A stretch of 64,000 nucleotides of DNA, taken from NCBI GenBank assembly GCA_963971285.1, contig OZ020248.1:7750001-7814000 (forward strand), written 5' to 3'. Below are positions 22,979 through 35,879 of the stretch, in pieces (position 1 is the first letter of the stretch; each line of letters begins with the position of its first letter). The notes beneath the pieces were generated by a model, which was given only the letters and a program-made list of their open reading frames with translations, was not told the origin of the DNA and did not search any database. The position numbers were made by a program, and so were the translations under genes. Origin of the DNA: Astropecten irregularis. Lineage: Eukaryota; Echinodermata; Asteroidea; Paxillosida; Astropectinidae.

Positions 22979-25900
22979 GTGTGGTGTTATACTTGGATTT
23001 TAGGCCATGAACATGACTTTGGAATTTGGCACAGCCCATATTTCCCTGTAGAGTACATCTGGGGCTACATGTCGTGCAATTTTCAAGTCGATTACCTCAG
23101 TATTCAGGGAAAAATTTTCAACTCGAGCGTCAAAAAGTGTCTCATAGTCAAAGTGCAGTTTTAATGCGGCCTGCTCGGAGGCCTTCACGCATAGCGTGTG
23201 GTGCTATACTTGGATTTTCGGCCATGAACATGACTTTGGAATTTGGCACAGCCCATATCTCCCTGTAGAGTTCATCTGGGGCTACATGTCGTGCAAGTTT
23301 CAAGTCGATTGCCTCAGTATTCATGGAGAAATTTCCAACTCTAGAGTCAAAAATTGTCTCATAGTCTAAGTACAGTTTTAATGCGGCCTGCTCGAAGGCC
23401 TTCACGCATAGCGTGTGGTGCTATACTTGGATTTTCGGCCATGAACATGACTTTGGAATTTGGCACAGCCCATATCTCCCTGTAGAGTTCATCTGGGGCT
23501 ACATGTCGTGCAAGTTTCAAGTCGGTTTCCTCAGTATTCAGGGAGAAATTCCCAACTCTAGCGTCAAAAAGTGTCTCATAGTCTAAGTGCAGTTTTAATG
23601 CGGCCTGATCGGAGGCCTTCTCGCATAGCGTGTGTTGCTTTACTTGGATTTTCGGCCATGAACATGACTTTGGAATTTGGCACAGCCCATATTTCCCTGT
23701 AGAGTTCATCTGGGGCTAAATATCGTGGAAGTTTCAAGTCGATTGCATCAGTATTCAGGGAAAAATTTCCAACTCTAGCGTCAAAAAGTGTCTCATAGTC
23801 TAAGTGCAGTTTTAATGCGGCCTGCTCGGAGGCCTTAACGCATAGCTTGTGGTGCTATACTTGGATTTTCGGCCATGAACATGACTTTGGAATTTGGCAC
23901 AGCCCATATTTCCCTGTAGAGTTCATCTGGGGCTACATGTCGTGCAGGTTTCAAGTCGATTGCCTCAGTATTCAGGGAGAAATTTCCAACTCTAGTGTCA
24001 AAAATTGTCTCATAGTCTAAGTACAGTTTTAATGCGGCCTGCTCGGAGGCCTTCACGCATAGCGTGTGGTGCTATACTTGGATTTTCGGCCATGAACATG
24101 ACTTTGGAATTTGGCATAGCCCATATCTCCCTGTACAGTTCATCTGGGGCTACATGTCGTGCAAGTTTCAAGTCTTTTTCCTCAGTATTCAGGGAGAAAT
24201 TCCCAACTCTAGCGTCAAAAAGTGTCTCATAGTCTAAGTGCAGTTTTAATGCGGCCTGCTCGGCGGCCTTCTCTCATAGCGTGTGGTGCTATACTTGGAT
24301 TTTCGGCCATGAACATGACTTTGTAATTTGGCACAGCCCATATTTCCCTGTAGAGTTCATCTGGGGCTACATGTCGTGCAAGTTTCAAGTCGGTTTCCTC
24401 AGTATTCAATGAAAAATGTCCAACTCTAGCGTCAAAAAGTGTCAAATAGTCTAAGTGCAGTTTTAATGCGGCCTGCTCGGAGGCCTTCTCGCATAGCGTG
24501 TGGTGCTATACTTTGATTTTCGGCCATGAAAATGACTTTGTAATTTGACACAGCCCATATTTCCCTGTAGAGTTCATCTGGGGCTACATTTCGTGCAAGT
24601 TTCAAGTCGGTTTCCTCAGTATTCAATGAAAAATGTCCAACTCTAGCGTCAAAAAGTGTCAAATAGTCTAAGTGCAGTTTTAATGCGGCCTGCTCGGAGG
24701 CCTTCTCGCATAGCGTGTGGTGCTATACTTGGATTTTAGGCCATGAACATGACTTTGGAATTTGGCACAGCCCATATTTCCCTCTAGAGTACATCTGGGG
24801 CTACATGTCGTGCAATTTTCAAGTCGATTACCTCAGTATTCAGGGAAAAATGTTCAACTCGAGCGTCAAAAAGTGTCTCATAGTCAAAGTGCAGTTTTAA
24901 TGCGGCCTGCTCGGAGGCCTTCACGCATAGCGTGTGGTGCTATACTTGGATTTTCGGCCAAGAACATGACTTTGGAATTTGGCACAGCCCATATTTCCCT
25001 GTAGAGTTCATCTGGGGCTAAATATCGTGGAAGTTTCAAGTCGATTGCATCAGTATTCAGGGAAAAATTTCCACTCTAGCGTCAAAAAGTGTCTCATAGT
25101 CTAAGTGCAGTTTTAATGCGGCCTGCTCGGAGGCCTTAACGCATAGCTTGTGGTGCTATACTTGGATTTTCGGCCATGAACATGACTTTGGAATTTGGCA
25201 CAGCCCATATTTCCCTGTAGAGTTCATCTGGGGCTACATGTCGTGCAGGTTTCAAGTCGATTGCCTCAGTATTCAGGGAGAAATTTCCAACTCTAGTGTC
25301 AAAAATTGTCTCATAGTCTAAGTACAGTTTTAATGCGGCCTGCTTGGAGGCCTTCACGCATAGCGTGTGGTGCTATACTTGGATTTTCGGCCATGAACAT
25401 GACTTTGGAATTTGGCACAGCCCATATTTCCCTGTAGAGTTCATCTGGGGATACATGTCGTGCAAGTTTCAAGTCGATTGCCTCAGTATTCAGGGAGAAA
25501 TTTCCAACTCTAGCGTCCAAAAGTCACTCATAGTGTAAGGGCAGTTTTAATGCGGCCTGCTCGGCGGCCTTCTCTCATAGCGTGTGGTGCTATACTTGGA
25601 TTTTCGGCCATGAACATGTCTTTGTAATTTGGCACAGCCCATATTTCCCTGTAGAGTTCATCTGGGGCTACATGTCGTGCAAGTTTCAAGTCGATTGCCT
25701 CAGTATTCAGGGACAAATGTCAAACTCTAGCGTCAAAAAGTGTCTCATAGTCTAAGTGCAGTTTTAATGCGGCTTGCTCGGAGGCCTTCACGCATAGCGT
25801 GTGGTGTAATACTTTGATTTTCGGCCATGAATATGACTTTGTAATTTGACACAGCCCATATTTCCCTGTAGAGTTCATCTGGGGCTACATGTCGTGCAAG

Positions 25901-26449
25901 TTTCAAGTCGGTTTCCTCAGTAATTAGGGAGCAATTTCCAACTCTAGAGTCAAAAATTGTCTCATAGTCTAAGTACAGTTTTAATGCGGCCTGCTCGGAG
26001 GCCTTCACGCATAGCGTGTGGTGCTATACTTGGATTTTCGGCCATGAACATGACTTTGGAATTTGGCATAGCGCATATCTCCCTGTAGAGTTCATCTGGG
26101 GCTACATGTCGTGCAAGTTTCAAGTCGGTTTCCTCAGTATTCAGGGAGAAATTCCCAACTCTAGCGTCAAAAAGTGTCTCATAGTCTAAGTGCAGTTTTA
26201 ATGCGGCCTGCTCGGCGGCCTTCTCTCATAGCGTGTGGTGCTATACTTGGATTTTCGGCCATGAACATGACTTTGTAATTTGGCACAGCCCATATTTCCC
26301 TGTAGAGTTCATCTGGGGCTACATGTCGTGCAAGTTTCAAGTCGATTGCCTCAGTATTCAGGGAAAAATGTCAAACTCTAGCGTCAAAAAGTGTCTCATA
26401 GTCTAAGTGCAGTTTTTATGCGGCCTGCTCGGAGGCCTTCACGCATAGC
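22979..26449 (+). repeat. HOR C copy 1, 16-mer (3,471 bp)
   Basis: The class order from 22979 restarts at 26450. The offset is 3,471 bp at the left (16 x 217 minus 1, from the base lost at 25073) and 3,473 bp further right, once the A6 base of copy 2 is also counted. It contains the GCCAAGAACATG/CTAAATATCG monomer near 24959, the GCAGG monomer near 25176 and the AATTAGGGAGC monomer near 25830. A local duplication of about 139 bp at 24374-24512 sets it apart from the other two copies. Confidence 0.85.
25069..25074 (+). other. Single-base deletion (216-bp monomer)
   Basis: TTTCCACTCTAG replaces TTTCCAACTCTAG, losing one A. The corresponding monomers in HOR C copies 2 and 3 are intact, so the loss is private to copy 1. 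Confidence 0.88.
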
Positions 26450-29400
26450 GTGTGGTGTTATACTTGGATTTTAGGCCATGAACATGACTTTGGAATTTGG
26501 CACAGCCCATATTTCCCTGTAGAGTACATCTGGGGCTACATGTCGTGCAATTTTCAAGTCGATTACCTCAGTATTCAGGGAAAAATTTTCAACTCGAGCG
26601 TCAAAAAGTGTCTCATAGTCAAAGTGCAGTTTTAATGCGGCCTGCTCGGAGGCCTTCACGCATAGCGTGTGGTGCTATACTTGGATTTTCGGCCATGAAC
26701 ATGACTTTGGAATTTGGCACAGCCCATATCTCCCTGTAGAGTTCATCTGGGGCTACATGTCGTGCAAGTTTCAAGTCGATTGCCTCAGTATTCATGGAGA
26801 AATTTCCAACTCTAGAGTCAAAAATTGTCTCATAGTCTAAGTACAGTTTTAATGCGGCCTGCTCGAAGGCCTTCACGCATAGCGTGTGGTGCTATACTTG
26901 GATTTTCGGCCATGAACATGACTTTGGAATTTGGCACAGCCCATATCTCCCTGTAGAGTTCATCTGGGGCTACATGTCGTGCAAGTTTCAAGTCGGTTTC
27001 CTCAGTATTCAGGGAGAAATTCCCAACTCTAGCGTCAAAAAGTGTCTCATAGTCTAAGTGCAGTTTTAATGCGGCCTGATCGGAGGCCTTCTCGCATAGC
27101 GTGTGTTGCTTTACTTGGATTTTCGGCCATGAACATGACTTTGGAATTTGGCACAGCCCATATTTCCCTGTAGAGTTCATCTGGGGCTAAATATCGTGGA
27201 AGTTTCAAGTCGATTGCATCAGTATTCAGGGAAAAATTTCCAACTCTAGCGTCAAAAAGTGTCTCATAGTCTAAGTGCAGTTTTAATGCGGCCTGCTCGG
27301 AGGCCTTAACGCATAGCTTGTGGTGCTATACTTGGATTTTCGGCCATGAACATGACTTTGGAATTTGGCACAGCCCATATTTCCCTGTAGAGTTCATCTG
27401 GGGCTACATGTCGTGCAGGTTTCAAGTCGATTGCCTCAGTATTCAGGGAGAAATTTCCAACTCTAGTGTCAAAAATTGTCTCATAGTCTAAGTACAGTTT
27501 TAATGCGGCCTGCTCGGAGGCCTTCACGCATAGCGTGTGGTGCTATACTTGGATTTTCGGCCATGAACATGACTTTGGAATTTGGCATAGCCCATATCTC
27601 CCTGTACAGTTCATCTGGGGCTACATGTCGTGCAAGTTTCAAGTCTTTTTCCTCAGTATTCAGGGAGAAATTCCCAACTCTAGCGTCAAAAAGTGTCTCA
27701 TAGTCTAAGTGCAGTTTTAATGCGGCCTGCTCGGCGGCCTTCTCTCATAGCGTGTGGTGCTATACTTGGATTTTCGGCCATGAACATGACTTTGTAATTT
27801 GGCACAGCCCATATTTCCCTGTAGAGTTCATCTGGGGCTACATGTCGTGCAAGTTTCAAGTCGATTGCCTTAGTATTCAGGGAAAAATGTCAAACTCTAG
27901 CGTCAAAAAAGTGTCTCATAGTCTAAGTGCAGTTTTAATGCGGCCTGCTCGGAGGCCTTCACGCATAGCGTGTGGTGTTATTCTTTGATTTTCGGCCATG
28001 AAAATGACTTTGTAATTTGACACAGCCCATATTTCCCTGTAGAGTTCATCTGGGGCTACATGTCGTGCAAGTTTCAAGTCGGTTTCCTCAGTATTCAATG
28101 AAAAATGTCCAACTCTAGCGTCAAAAAGTGTCAAATAGTCTAAGTGCAGTTTTAATGCGGCCTGCTCGGAGGCCTTCTCGCATAGCGTGTGGTGCTATAC
28201 TTGGATTTTAGGCCATGAACATGACTTTGGAATTTGGCACAGCCCATATTTCCCTCTAGAGTACATCTGGGGCTACATGTCGTGCAATTTTCAAGTCGAT
28301 TACCTCAGTATTCAGGGAAAAATGTTCAACTCGAGCGTCAAAAAGTGTCTCATAGTCAAAGTGCAGTTTTAATGCGGCCTGCTCGGAGGCCTTCACGCAT
28401 AGCGTGTGGTGCTATACTTGGATTTTCGGCCAAGAACATGACTTTGGAATTTGGCACAGCCCATATTTCCCTGTAGAGTTCATCTGGGGCTAAATATCGT
28501 GGAAGTTTCAAGTCGATTGCATCAGTATTCAGGGAAAAATTTCCAACTCTAGCGTCAAAAAGTGTCTCATAGTCTAAGTGCAGTTTTAATGCGGCCTGCT
28601 CGGAGGCCTTAACGCATAGCTTGTGGTGCTATACTTGGATTTTCGGCCATGAACATGACTTTGGAATTTGGCACAGCCCATATTTCCCTGTAGAGTTCAT
28701 CTGGGGCTACATGTCGTGCAGGTTTCAAGTCGATTGCCTCAGTATTCAGGGAGAAATTTCCAACTCTAGTGTCAAAAATTGTCTCATAGTCTAAGTACAG
28801 TTTTAATGCGGCCTGCTTGGAGGCCTTCACGCATAGCGTGTGGTGCTATACTTGGATTTTCGGCCATGAACATGACTTTGGAATTTGGCACAGCCCATAT
28901 TTCCCTGTAGAGTTCATCTGGGGATACATGTCGTGCAAGTTTCAAGTCGATTGCCTCAGTATTCAGGGAGAAATTTCCAACTCTAGCGTCCAAAAGTCAC
29001 TCATAGTGTAAGGGCAGTTTTAATGCGGCCTGCTCGGCGGCCTTCTCTCATAGCGTGTGGTGCTATACTTGGATTTTCGGCCATGAACATGTCTTTGTAA
29101 TTTGGCACAGCCCATATTTCCCTGTAGAGTTCATCTGGGGCTACATGTCGTGCAAGTTTCAAGTCGATTGCCTCAGTATTCAGGGACAAATGTCAAACTC
29201 TAGCGTCAAAAAGTGTCTCATAGTCTAAGTGCAGTTTTAATGCGGCTTGCTCGGAGGCCTTCACGCATAGCGTGTGGTGTAATACTTTGATTTTCGGCCA
29301 TGAATATGACTTTGTAATTTGACACAGCCCATATTTCCCTGTAGAGTTCATCTGGGGCTACATGTCGTGCAAGTTTCAAGTCGGTTTCCTCAGTAATTAG

Positions 29401-29816
29401 GGAGCAATTTCCAACTCTAGAGTCAAAAATTGTCTCATAGTCTAAGTACAGTTTTAATGCGGCCTGCTCGGAGGCCTTCACGCATAGCGTGTGGTGCTAT
29501 ACTTGGATTTTCGGCCATGAACATGACTTTGGAATTTGGCATAGCGCATATCTCCCTGTAGAGTTCATCTGGGGCTACATGTCGTGCAAGTTTCAAGTCG
29601 GTTTCCTCAGTATTCAGGGAGAAATTCCCAACTCTAGCGTCAAAAAGTGTCCCATAGTCTAAGTGCAGTTTTAATGCGGCCTGCTCGGCGGCCTTCTCTC
29701 ATAGCGTGTGGTGCTATACTTGGATTTTCGGCCATGAACATGACTTTGTAATTTGGCACAGCCCATATTTCCCTGTAGAGTTCATCTGGGGCTACATGTC
29801 GTGCAAGTTTCAAGTC
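26450..29816 (+). repeat. HOR C copy 2
   Basis: Tandem copy of 22979-26390 with few differences. It carries the A6 monomer (27905-27910), which copy 1 lacks because the equivalent monomer was overwritten. The match to copy 1 stops near 29817, where AAGTCTTTTTCC replaces AAGTCGATTGCC. A third, distant copy of most of this block lies at about 38990-42337. Confidence 0.85.
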
Positions 29817-31006
29817 TTTTTCCTCAGTATTCAGGGAGAAATTCCCAACTCTAGCGTCAAAAAGTGTCTCATAGTCTAAGTGCAGTTTTAATGCGGCCTG
29901 CTCGGCGGCCTTCTCTCATAGCGTGTGGTGTTATACTTTGATTTTCGGCCATGAAAATGACTTTGTAATTTGACACAGCCCATATTTCCCTGTAGAGTTC
30001 ATCTGGGGCTACATGTCGTGCAAGTTTCCAGTCGGTTTCCTCAGTATTCAGGGAAAAATGTCCAACTCTAGCGTCAAAAAGTATCAAATAGTCTAAGTGC
30101 AGTTTTAATGCGGCCTGCTCGGCGGCCTTCTCTCATAGCGTGTGGTGCTATACTTGGATTTTCGGCCATGAACATGACTTTGTAATTTGGCACAGCCCAT
30201 ATTTCCCTGTAGAGTTCATCTGGGGCTACATGTCGTGCAAGTTTCAAGTCGATTGCCTCAGTATTCAGGGAAAAATGTCAAACTCTAGCGTCAAAAAGTG
30301 TCTCATAGTCTAAGTGCAGTTTTAATGCGGCCTGCTCGGAGGCCTTCACGCATAGCGTGTGGTGTTATACTTTGATTTTCGGCCATGAAAATGACTTTGT
30401 AATTTGACACAGCCCATATTTCCCTGTAGAGTACATCTAGGGCTACATGTCGTGCAATTTTCAAGTCGATTACCTCAGTATTCAGGGAAAAATTTTAAAC
30501 TCGAGCGTCAAAAAGTGTCTCATAGTCAAAGTGCAGTTTTAATGCGGCCTGCTCGGAGGCCTTCTCGCATAGCGTGTGGTGCTATACTTGGATTTTCGGC
30601 CATGAACATGACTTTTGAATTTGGCACAGCCCATATTTCCTGTAGAGTTCATCTGGGGCTACATGTCGTGCAAGTTTCAAGTCGATTGCCTCAGTATTCA
30701 GGGAGAAATTTCCAACTCTAGCGTCAAAAAGTGTCTCATAGTCTAAGTGCAGTTTTAATGCGGCCTGCTCGGAGGCCTTCTCGCATAGCGTGTGGTGCTA
30801 TACTTGGATTTTAGGCCATGAACATGACTTTGGAATTTGGCATAGCCCATATCTCCCTGTAGAGTTCATCTGGGGCTACATGTCGTGCAAGTTTCCAGTC
30901 GGTTTCCTCAGTATTCAGGGAAAAATTTCCAACTCTAGCGTCAAAAAGTATCAAATAGTCTAAGTGCAGTTTTAATGCGGCCTGCTCGGAGGCCTTCTCG
31001 CATAGC
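29817..31006 (+). repeat. Transitional satellite monomers between HOR C and HOR D
   Basis: About five and a half monomers of mixed class. Bases 30000-30600 again match copy 3 of C at about 41940-42530 (offset 11,934 bp), so the C-type order resumes after a short divergent patch at 29817-29930. The monomer starting at 30601 has lost one C of CCC at about 30640 and is 216 bp long. No non-satellite sequence is present. Confidence 0.75.
30636..30645 (+). other. Single-base deletion (216-bp monomer)
   Basis: ATATTTCCTGTAG replaces ATATTTCCCTGTAG. The lost C lets one plus-strand frame run on into the next unit, giving an unusual 105-codon open frame at 30404-30721. That frame is an accident of the deletion. 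Confidence 0.88.
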
Positions 31007-33175
31007 GTGTGGTGCTATACTTGGATTTTAGGCCATGAACATGACTTTGGAATTTGGCACAGCCCATATTTCCCTGTAGAGTACATCTGGGGCTACATGT
31101 CGTGCAATTTTCAAGTCGATTACCTCAGTATTCAGGGAAAAATTTTCAACTCGAGCGTCAAAAAGTGTCTCATAGTCAAAGTGCAGTTTTAATGCGGCCT
31201 GCTCGGAGGCCTTCACGCATAGCGTGTGGTGCTATACTTGGATTTTCGGCCATGAACATGACTTTGGAATTTGGCACAGCCCATATTTCCATGTAGAGTA
31301 CATCTGGGGCTACATGTCGTGCAAGTTTCAAGTCGATTGCCTCAGTATTCATGGAGAAATTTCCAACTCTAGCGTCAAAAAGTGTCTCATAGTCAAAGTG
31401 CAGTTTTAATGCGGCCTGCTCGGAGGCCTTCTCGCATAGCGTGTGGTGCTATACTTGGATTTTAGGCCATGAACATGACTTTGGAATTTGGCACAGCCCA
31501 TATTTCCCTCTAGAGTACATCTGGGGCTACATGTCGTGCAATTTTCAAGTCGATTACCTCAGTATTCAGGGAAAAATGTTCAACTCGAGCGTCAAAAAGT
31601 GTCTCATAGTCAAAGTGCAGTTTTAATGCGGCCTGCTCGGAGGCCTTCACGCATAGCTTGTGGTGCTATACTTGGATTTTCGGCCATGAACATGACTTTG
31701 GAATTTGGCACAGCCCATATTTCCCTGTAGAGTTCATCTGGGGCTACATGTCGTGCAGGTTTCAAGTCGATTGCCTCAGTATTCAGGGAGAAATTTCCAA
31801 CTCTAGTGTCAAAAATTGTCTCATAGTCTAAGTACAGTTTTAATGCGGCCTGCTCGGAGGCCTTCACGCATAGCGTGTGGTGCTATACTTGGATTTTCGG
31901 CCATGAACATGACTTTGGAATTTGGCACAGCTTATATTTCCCTGTTGAGTTCATCTGGGGATACATGTCGTGCAAGTTTCAAGTCGATTGCCTCAGTATT
32001 CAGGGAGAAATTTCCAACTCTAGCGTCCAAAAGTCACTCATAGTGTAAGGGCAGTTTTAATGCGGCCTGCTCGGCGGCCTTCTCTCATAGCGTGTGGTGC
32101 TATACTTGGATTTTCGGCCATGAACATGTCTTTGTAATTTGGCACAGCCCATATTTCCCTGTAGAGTTCATATGGGGCTACATGTCGTGCAAGTTTCAAG
32201 TCGATTGCCTCAGTATTCAGGGAAAAATGTCAAACTGTAGCGTCAAAAAGTGTCTCATAGTCTAAGTTCAGTTTTAATGCGGCTTGCTCGGAGGCCTTCA
32301 CGCATAGCGTGTGGTGTAATACTTTGATTTTCGGCCATGAATATGACTTTGTAATTTGACACAGCCCATATTTCCCTGTAGAGTTCATCTGGGGCTACAT
32401 GTCGTGCAAGTTTCGAGTCGGTTTCCTCAGTAATTAGGGAGCAATTTCCAACTCTAGAGTCAAAAATTGTCTCATAGTCTAAGTACAGTTTTAATGCGGC
32501 CTGCTCGGAGGCCTTCACGCATAGCGTGTGGTGCTATACTTGGATTTTCGGCCATGAACATGACTTTGGAATTTGGCATAGCCCATATCTCCCTGTAGAG
32601 TTCATCTGGGGCTACATGTCGTGCAAGTTTCAAGTCGGTTTCCTCAGTATTCAGGGAGAAATTCCCAACTCTAGCGTCAAAAAGTGTCTCATAGTCTAAG
32701 TGCAGTTTTAATGCGGCCTGCTCGGCGGCCTTCTCTCATAGCGTGTGGTGCTATACTTGGATTTTCGGCCATGAACATGACTTTGTAATTTGGCACAGCC
32801 CATATTTCCCTGTAGAGTTCATCTGGGGCTACATGTCTTGCAAGTTTCAAGTCGATTGCCTCAGTATTCAGGGAAAAATGTCAAACTCTAGCGTCAAAAA
32901 GTGTCTCATAGTCTAAGTGCAGTTATAATGCGGCCTGCTCGGAGGCCTTCACGCATAGCGTGTGGTGTTATACTTTGATTTTCGGCCATGAAAATGACTT
33001 TGTAATTTGACACAGCCCATATCTCCCTGTAGAGTTCATCTGGGGATACATGTCGTGCAAGTTTCAAGTCGATTGCCTCAGTATTCAGGGAAAAATGTCA
33101 ACTCTAGCGTCAAAAAGTATCAAATAGTCTAAGTGCAGTTTTAATGCGGCCTGCTCGGAGGCCTTCTCGCATAGC
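31007..33175 (+). repeat. HOR D copy 1, 10-mer (2,169 bp)
   Basis: Ten monomers repeated at 33176 with an offset of 2,169 bp (10 x 217 minus the base lost near 33100). The order includes TTTTCAACTCGAG, ATTCATGGAGAAATTTCC, CTCTAGAG, GCAGG, AGCTTATATTTCCCTGTTG, CATATGGGG and AATTAGGGAGC monomers. Private changes include CCATGTAGAG near 31291 and TTTCGAGTCGG near 32414. Closely related orders occur at 2796, 7789 and 10610, so D and part of A share ancestry. Confidence 0.85.
33096..33104 (+). other. Single-base deletion (216-bp monomer)
   Basis: AAATGTCAACTCTAG has one base fewer than the related AAATGTCCAACTCTAG near 10527. This is why HOR D has a period of 2,169 bp and not 2,170. Confidence 0.85.
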
Positions 33176-35345
33176 GTGTGGTGCTATACTTGGATTTTAG
33201 GCCATGAACATGACTTTGGAATTTGGCACAGCCCATATTTCCCTGTAGAGTACATCTGGGGCTACATGTCGTGCAATTTTCAAGTCGATTACCTCAGTAT
33301 TCAGGGAAAAATTTTCAACTCGAGCGTCAAAAAGTGTCTCATAGTCAAAGTGCAGTTTTAATGCGGCCTGCTCGGAGGCCTTCACGCATAGCGTGTGGTG
33401 CTATACTTGGATTTTCGGCCATGAACATGACTTTGGAATTTGGCACAGCCCATATTTCCCTGTAGAGTACATCTGGGGCTACATGTCGTGCAAGTTTCAA
33501 GTCGATTGCCTCAGTATTCATGGAGAAATTTCCAACTCTAGCGTCAAAAAGTGTCTCATAGTCAAAGTGCAGTTTTAATGCGGCCTGCTCGGAGGCCTTC
33601 TCGCATAGCGTGTGGTGCTATACTTGGATTTTAGGCCATGAACATGACTTTGGAATTTGGCACAGCCCATATTTCCCTCTAGAGTACATCTGGGGCTACA
33701 TGTCGTGCAATTTTCAAGTCGATTACCTCAGTATTCAGGGAAAAATGTTCAACTCGAGCGTCAAAAAGTGTCTCATAGTCAAAGTGCAGTTTTAATGCGG
33801 CCTGCTCGGAGGCCTTCACGCATAGCTTGTGGTGCTATACTTGGATTTTCGGCCATGAACATGACTTTGGAATTTGGCACAGCCCATATTTCCCTGTAGA
33901 GTTCATCTGGGGCTACATGTCGTGCAGGTTTCAAGTCGATTGCCTCAGTATTCAGGGAGAAATTTCCAACTCTAGTGTCAAAAATTGTCTCATAGTCTAA
34001 GTACAGTTTTAATGCGGCCTGCTCGGAGGCCTTCACGCATAGCGTGTGGTGCTATACTTGGATTTTCGGCCATGAACATGACTTTGGAATTTGGCACAGC
34101 TTATATTTCCCTGTTGAGTTCATCTGGGGATACATGTCGTGCAAGTTTCAAGTCGATTGCCTCAGTATTCAGGGAGAAATTTCCAACTCTAGCGTCCAAA
34201 AGTCACTCATAGTGTAAGGGCAGTTTTAATGCGGCCTGCTCGGCGGCCTTCTCTCATAGCGTGTGGTGCTATACTTGGATTTTCGGCCATGAACATGTCT
34301 TTGTAATTTGGCACAGCCCATATTTCCCTGTAGAGTTCATATGGGGCTACATGTCGTGCAAGTTTCAAGTCGATTGCCTCAGTATTCAGGGAAAAATGTC
34401 AAACTGTAGCGTCAAAAAGTGTCTCATAGTCTAAGTTCAGTTTTAATGCGGCTTGCTCGGAGGCCTTCACGCATAGCGTGTGGTGTAATACTTTGATTTT
34501 CGGCCATGAATATGACTTTGTAATTTGACACAGCCCATATTTCCCTGTAGAGTTCATCTGGGGCTACATGTCGTGCAAGTTTCAAGTCGGTTTCCTCAGT
34601 AATTAGGGAGCAATTTCCAACTCTAGAGTCAAAAATTGTCTCATAGTCTAAGTACAGTTTTAATGCGGCCTGCTCGGAGGCCTTCACGCATAGCGTGTGG
34701 TGCTATACTTGGATTTTCGGCCATGAACATGACTTTGGAATTTGGCATAGCCCATATCTCCCTGTAGAGTTCATCTGGGGCTACATGTCGTGCAAGTTTC
34801 AAGTCGGTTTCCTCAGTATTCAGGGAGAAATTCCCAACTCTAGCGTCAAAAAGTGTCTCATAGTCTAAGTGCAGTTTTAATGCGGCCTGCTCGGCGGCCT
34901 TCTCTCATAGCGTGTGGTGCTATACTTGGATTTTCGGCCATGAACATGACTTTGTAATTTGGCACAGCCCATATTTCCCTGTAGAGTTCATCTGGGGCTA
35001 CATGTCGTGCAAGTTTCAAGTCGATTGCCTCAGTATTCAGGGAAAAATGTCAAACTCTAGCGTCAAAAAGTGTCTCATAGTCTAAGTGCAGTTTTAATGC
35101 GGCCTGCTCGGAGGCCTTCACGCATAGCGTGTGGTGTTATACTTTGATTTTCGGCCATGAAAATGACTTTGTAATTTGACACAGCCCATATTTCCCTGTA
35201 GAGTTCATCTGGGGCTACATGTCGTGCAAGTTTCCAGTCGGTTTCCTCAGTATTCAGGGAAAAATTTCCAACTCTAGCGTCAAAAAGTATCAAATAGTCT
35301 AAGTGCAGTTTTAATGCGGCCTGCTCGGAGGCCTTCTCGCAAAGC
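33176..35345 (+). repeat. HOR D copy 2, 10-mer
   Basis: Second tandem 10-mer. The first nine monomers follow copy 1 closely. The last differs: TTTCCAGTCGG and ATATTTCCC near 35190-35240 stand where copy 1 has GGGGATACATG and ATATCTCCC near 33020-33045. Copy 1's terminal monomer is instead like the one at 10440-10560. After this block the sequence passes through about 530 bp of mixed monomers into region G. Confidence 0.8.
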
Positions 35346-35879
35346 GTGTGGTGCTATACTTGGATTTTAGGCCATGAACATGACTTTGGAATTTGGCATA
35401 GCCCATATCTCCCTGTAGAGTTCATCTGGGGCTACATGTCGTGCAAGTTTCAAGTCGGTTTCCTCAGTATTCAGGGAGAAATTCCCAACTCTAGCCTCAA
35501 AAAGTGTCTCATAGTCTAAGTGCAGTTTTAATGCGGCCTGCTCGGCGGCCTTCTCTCATAGCGTGTGGTGCTATACTTGGATTTTCGGCCATGAACATGA
35601 CTTTGTAATTTGGCACAGCCCATATTTCCCTGTAGAGTTCATCTGACGCTACATGTCGTGCAAGTTTCAAGTCGATTGCCTCAGTATTCAGGGAAAAATG
35701 TCAAACTCTAGCGTCAAAAAGTGTCTCATAGTCTAAGTGCAGTTTTAATGCGGCCTGCTCGGAGGCCTTCACGCATAGCGTGTGGTGTTATACTTTGATT
35801 TTCGGCCATGAAAATGACTTTGTAATTTGACACAGCCCATATTTCCCTGTAGAGTTCATCTGGGGCTACATGTCGTGCA

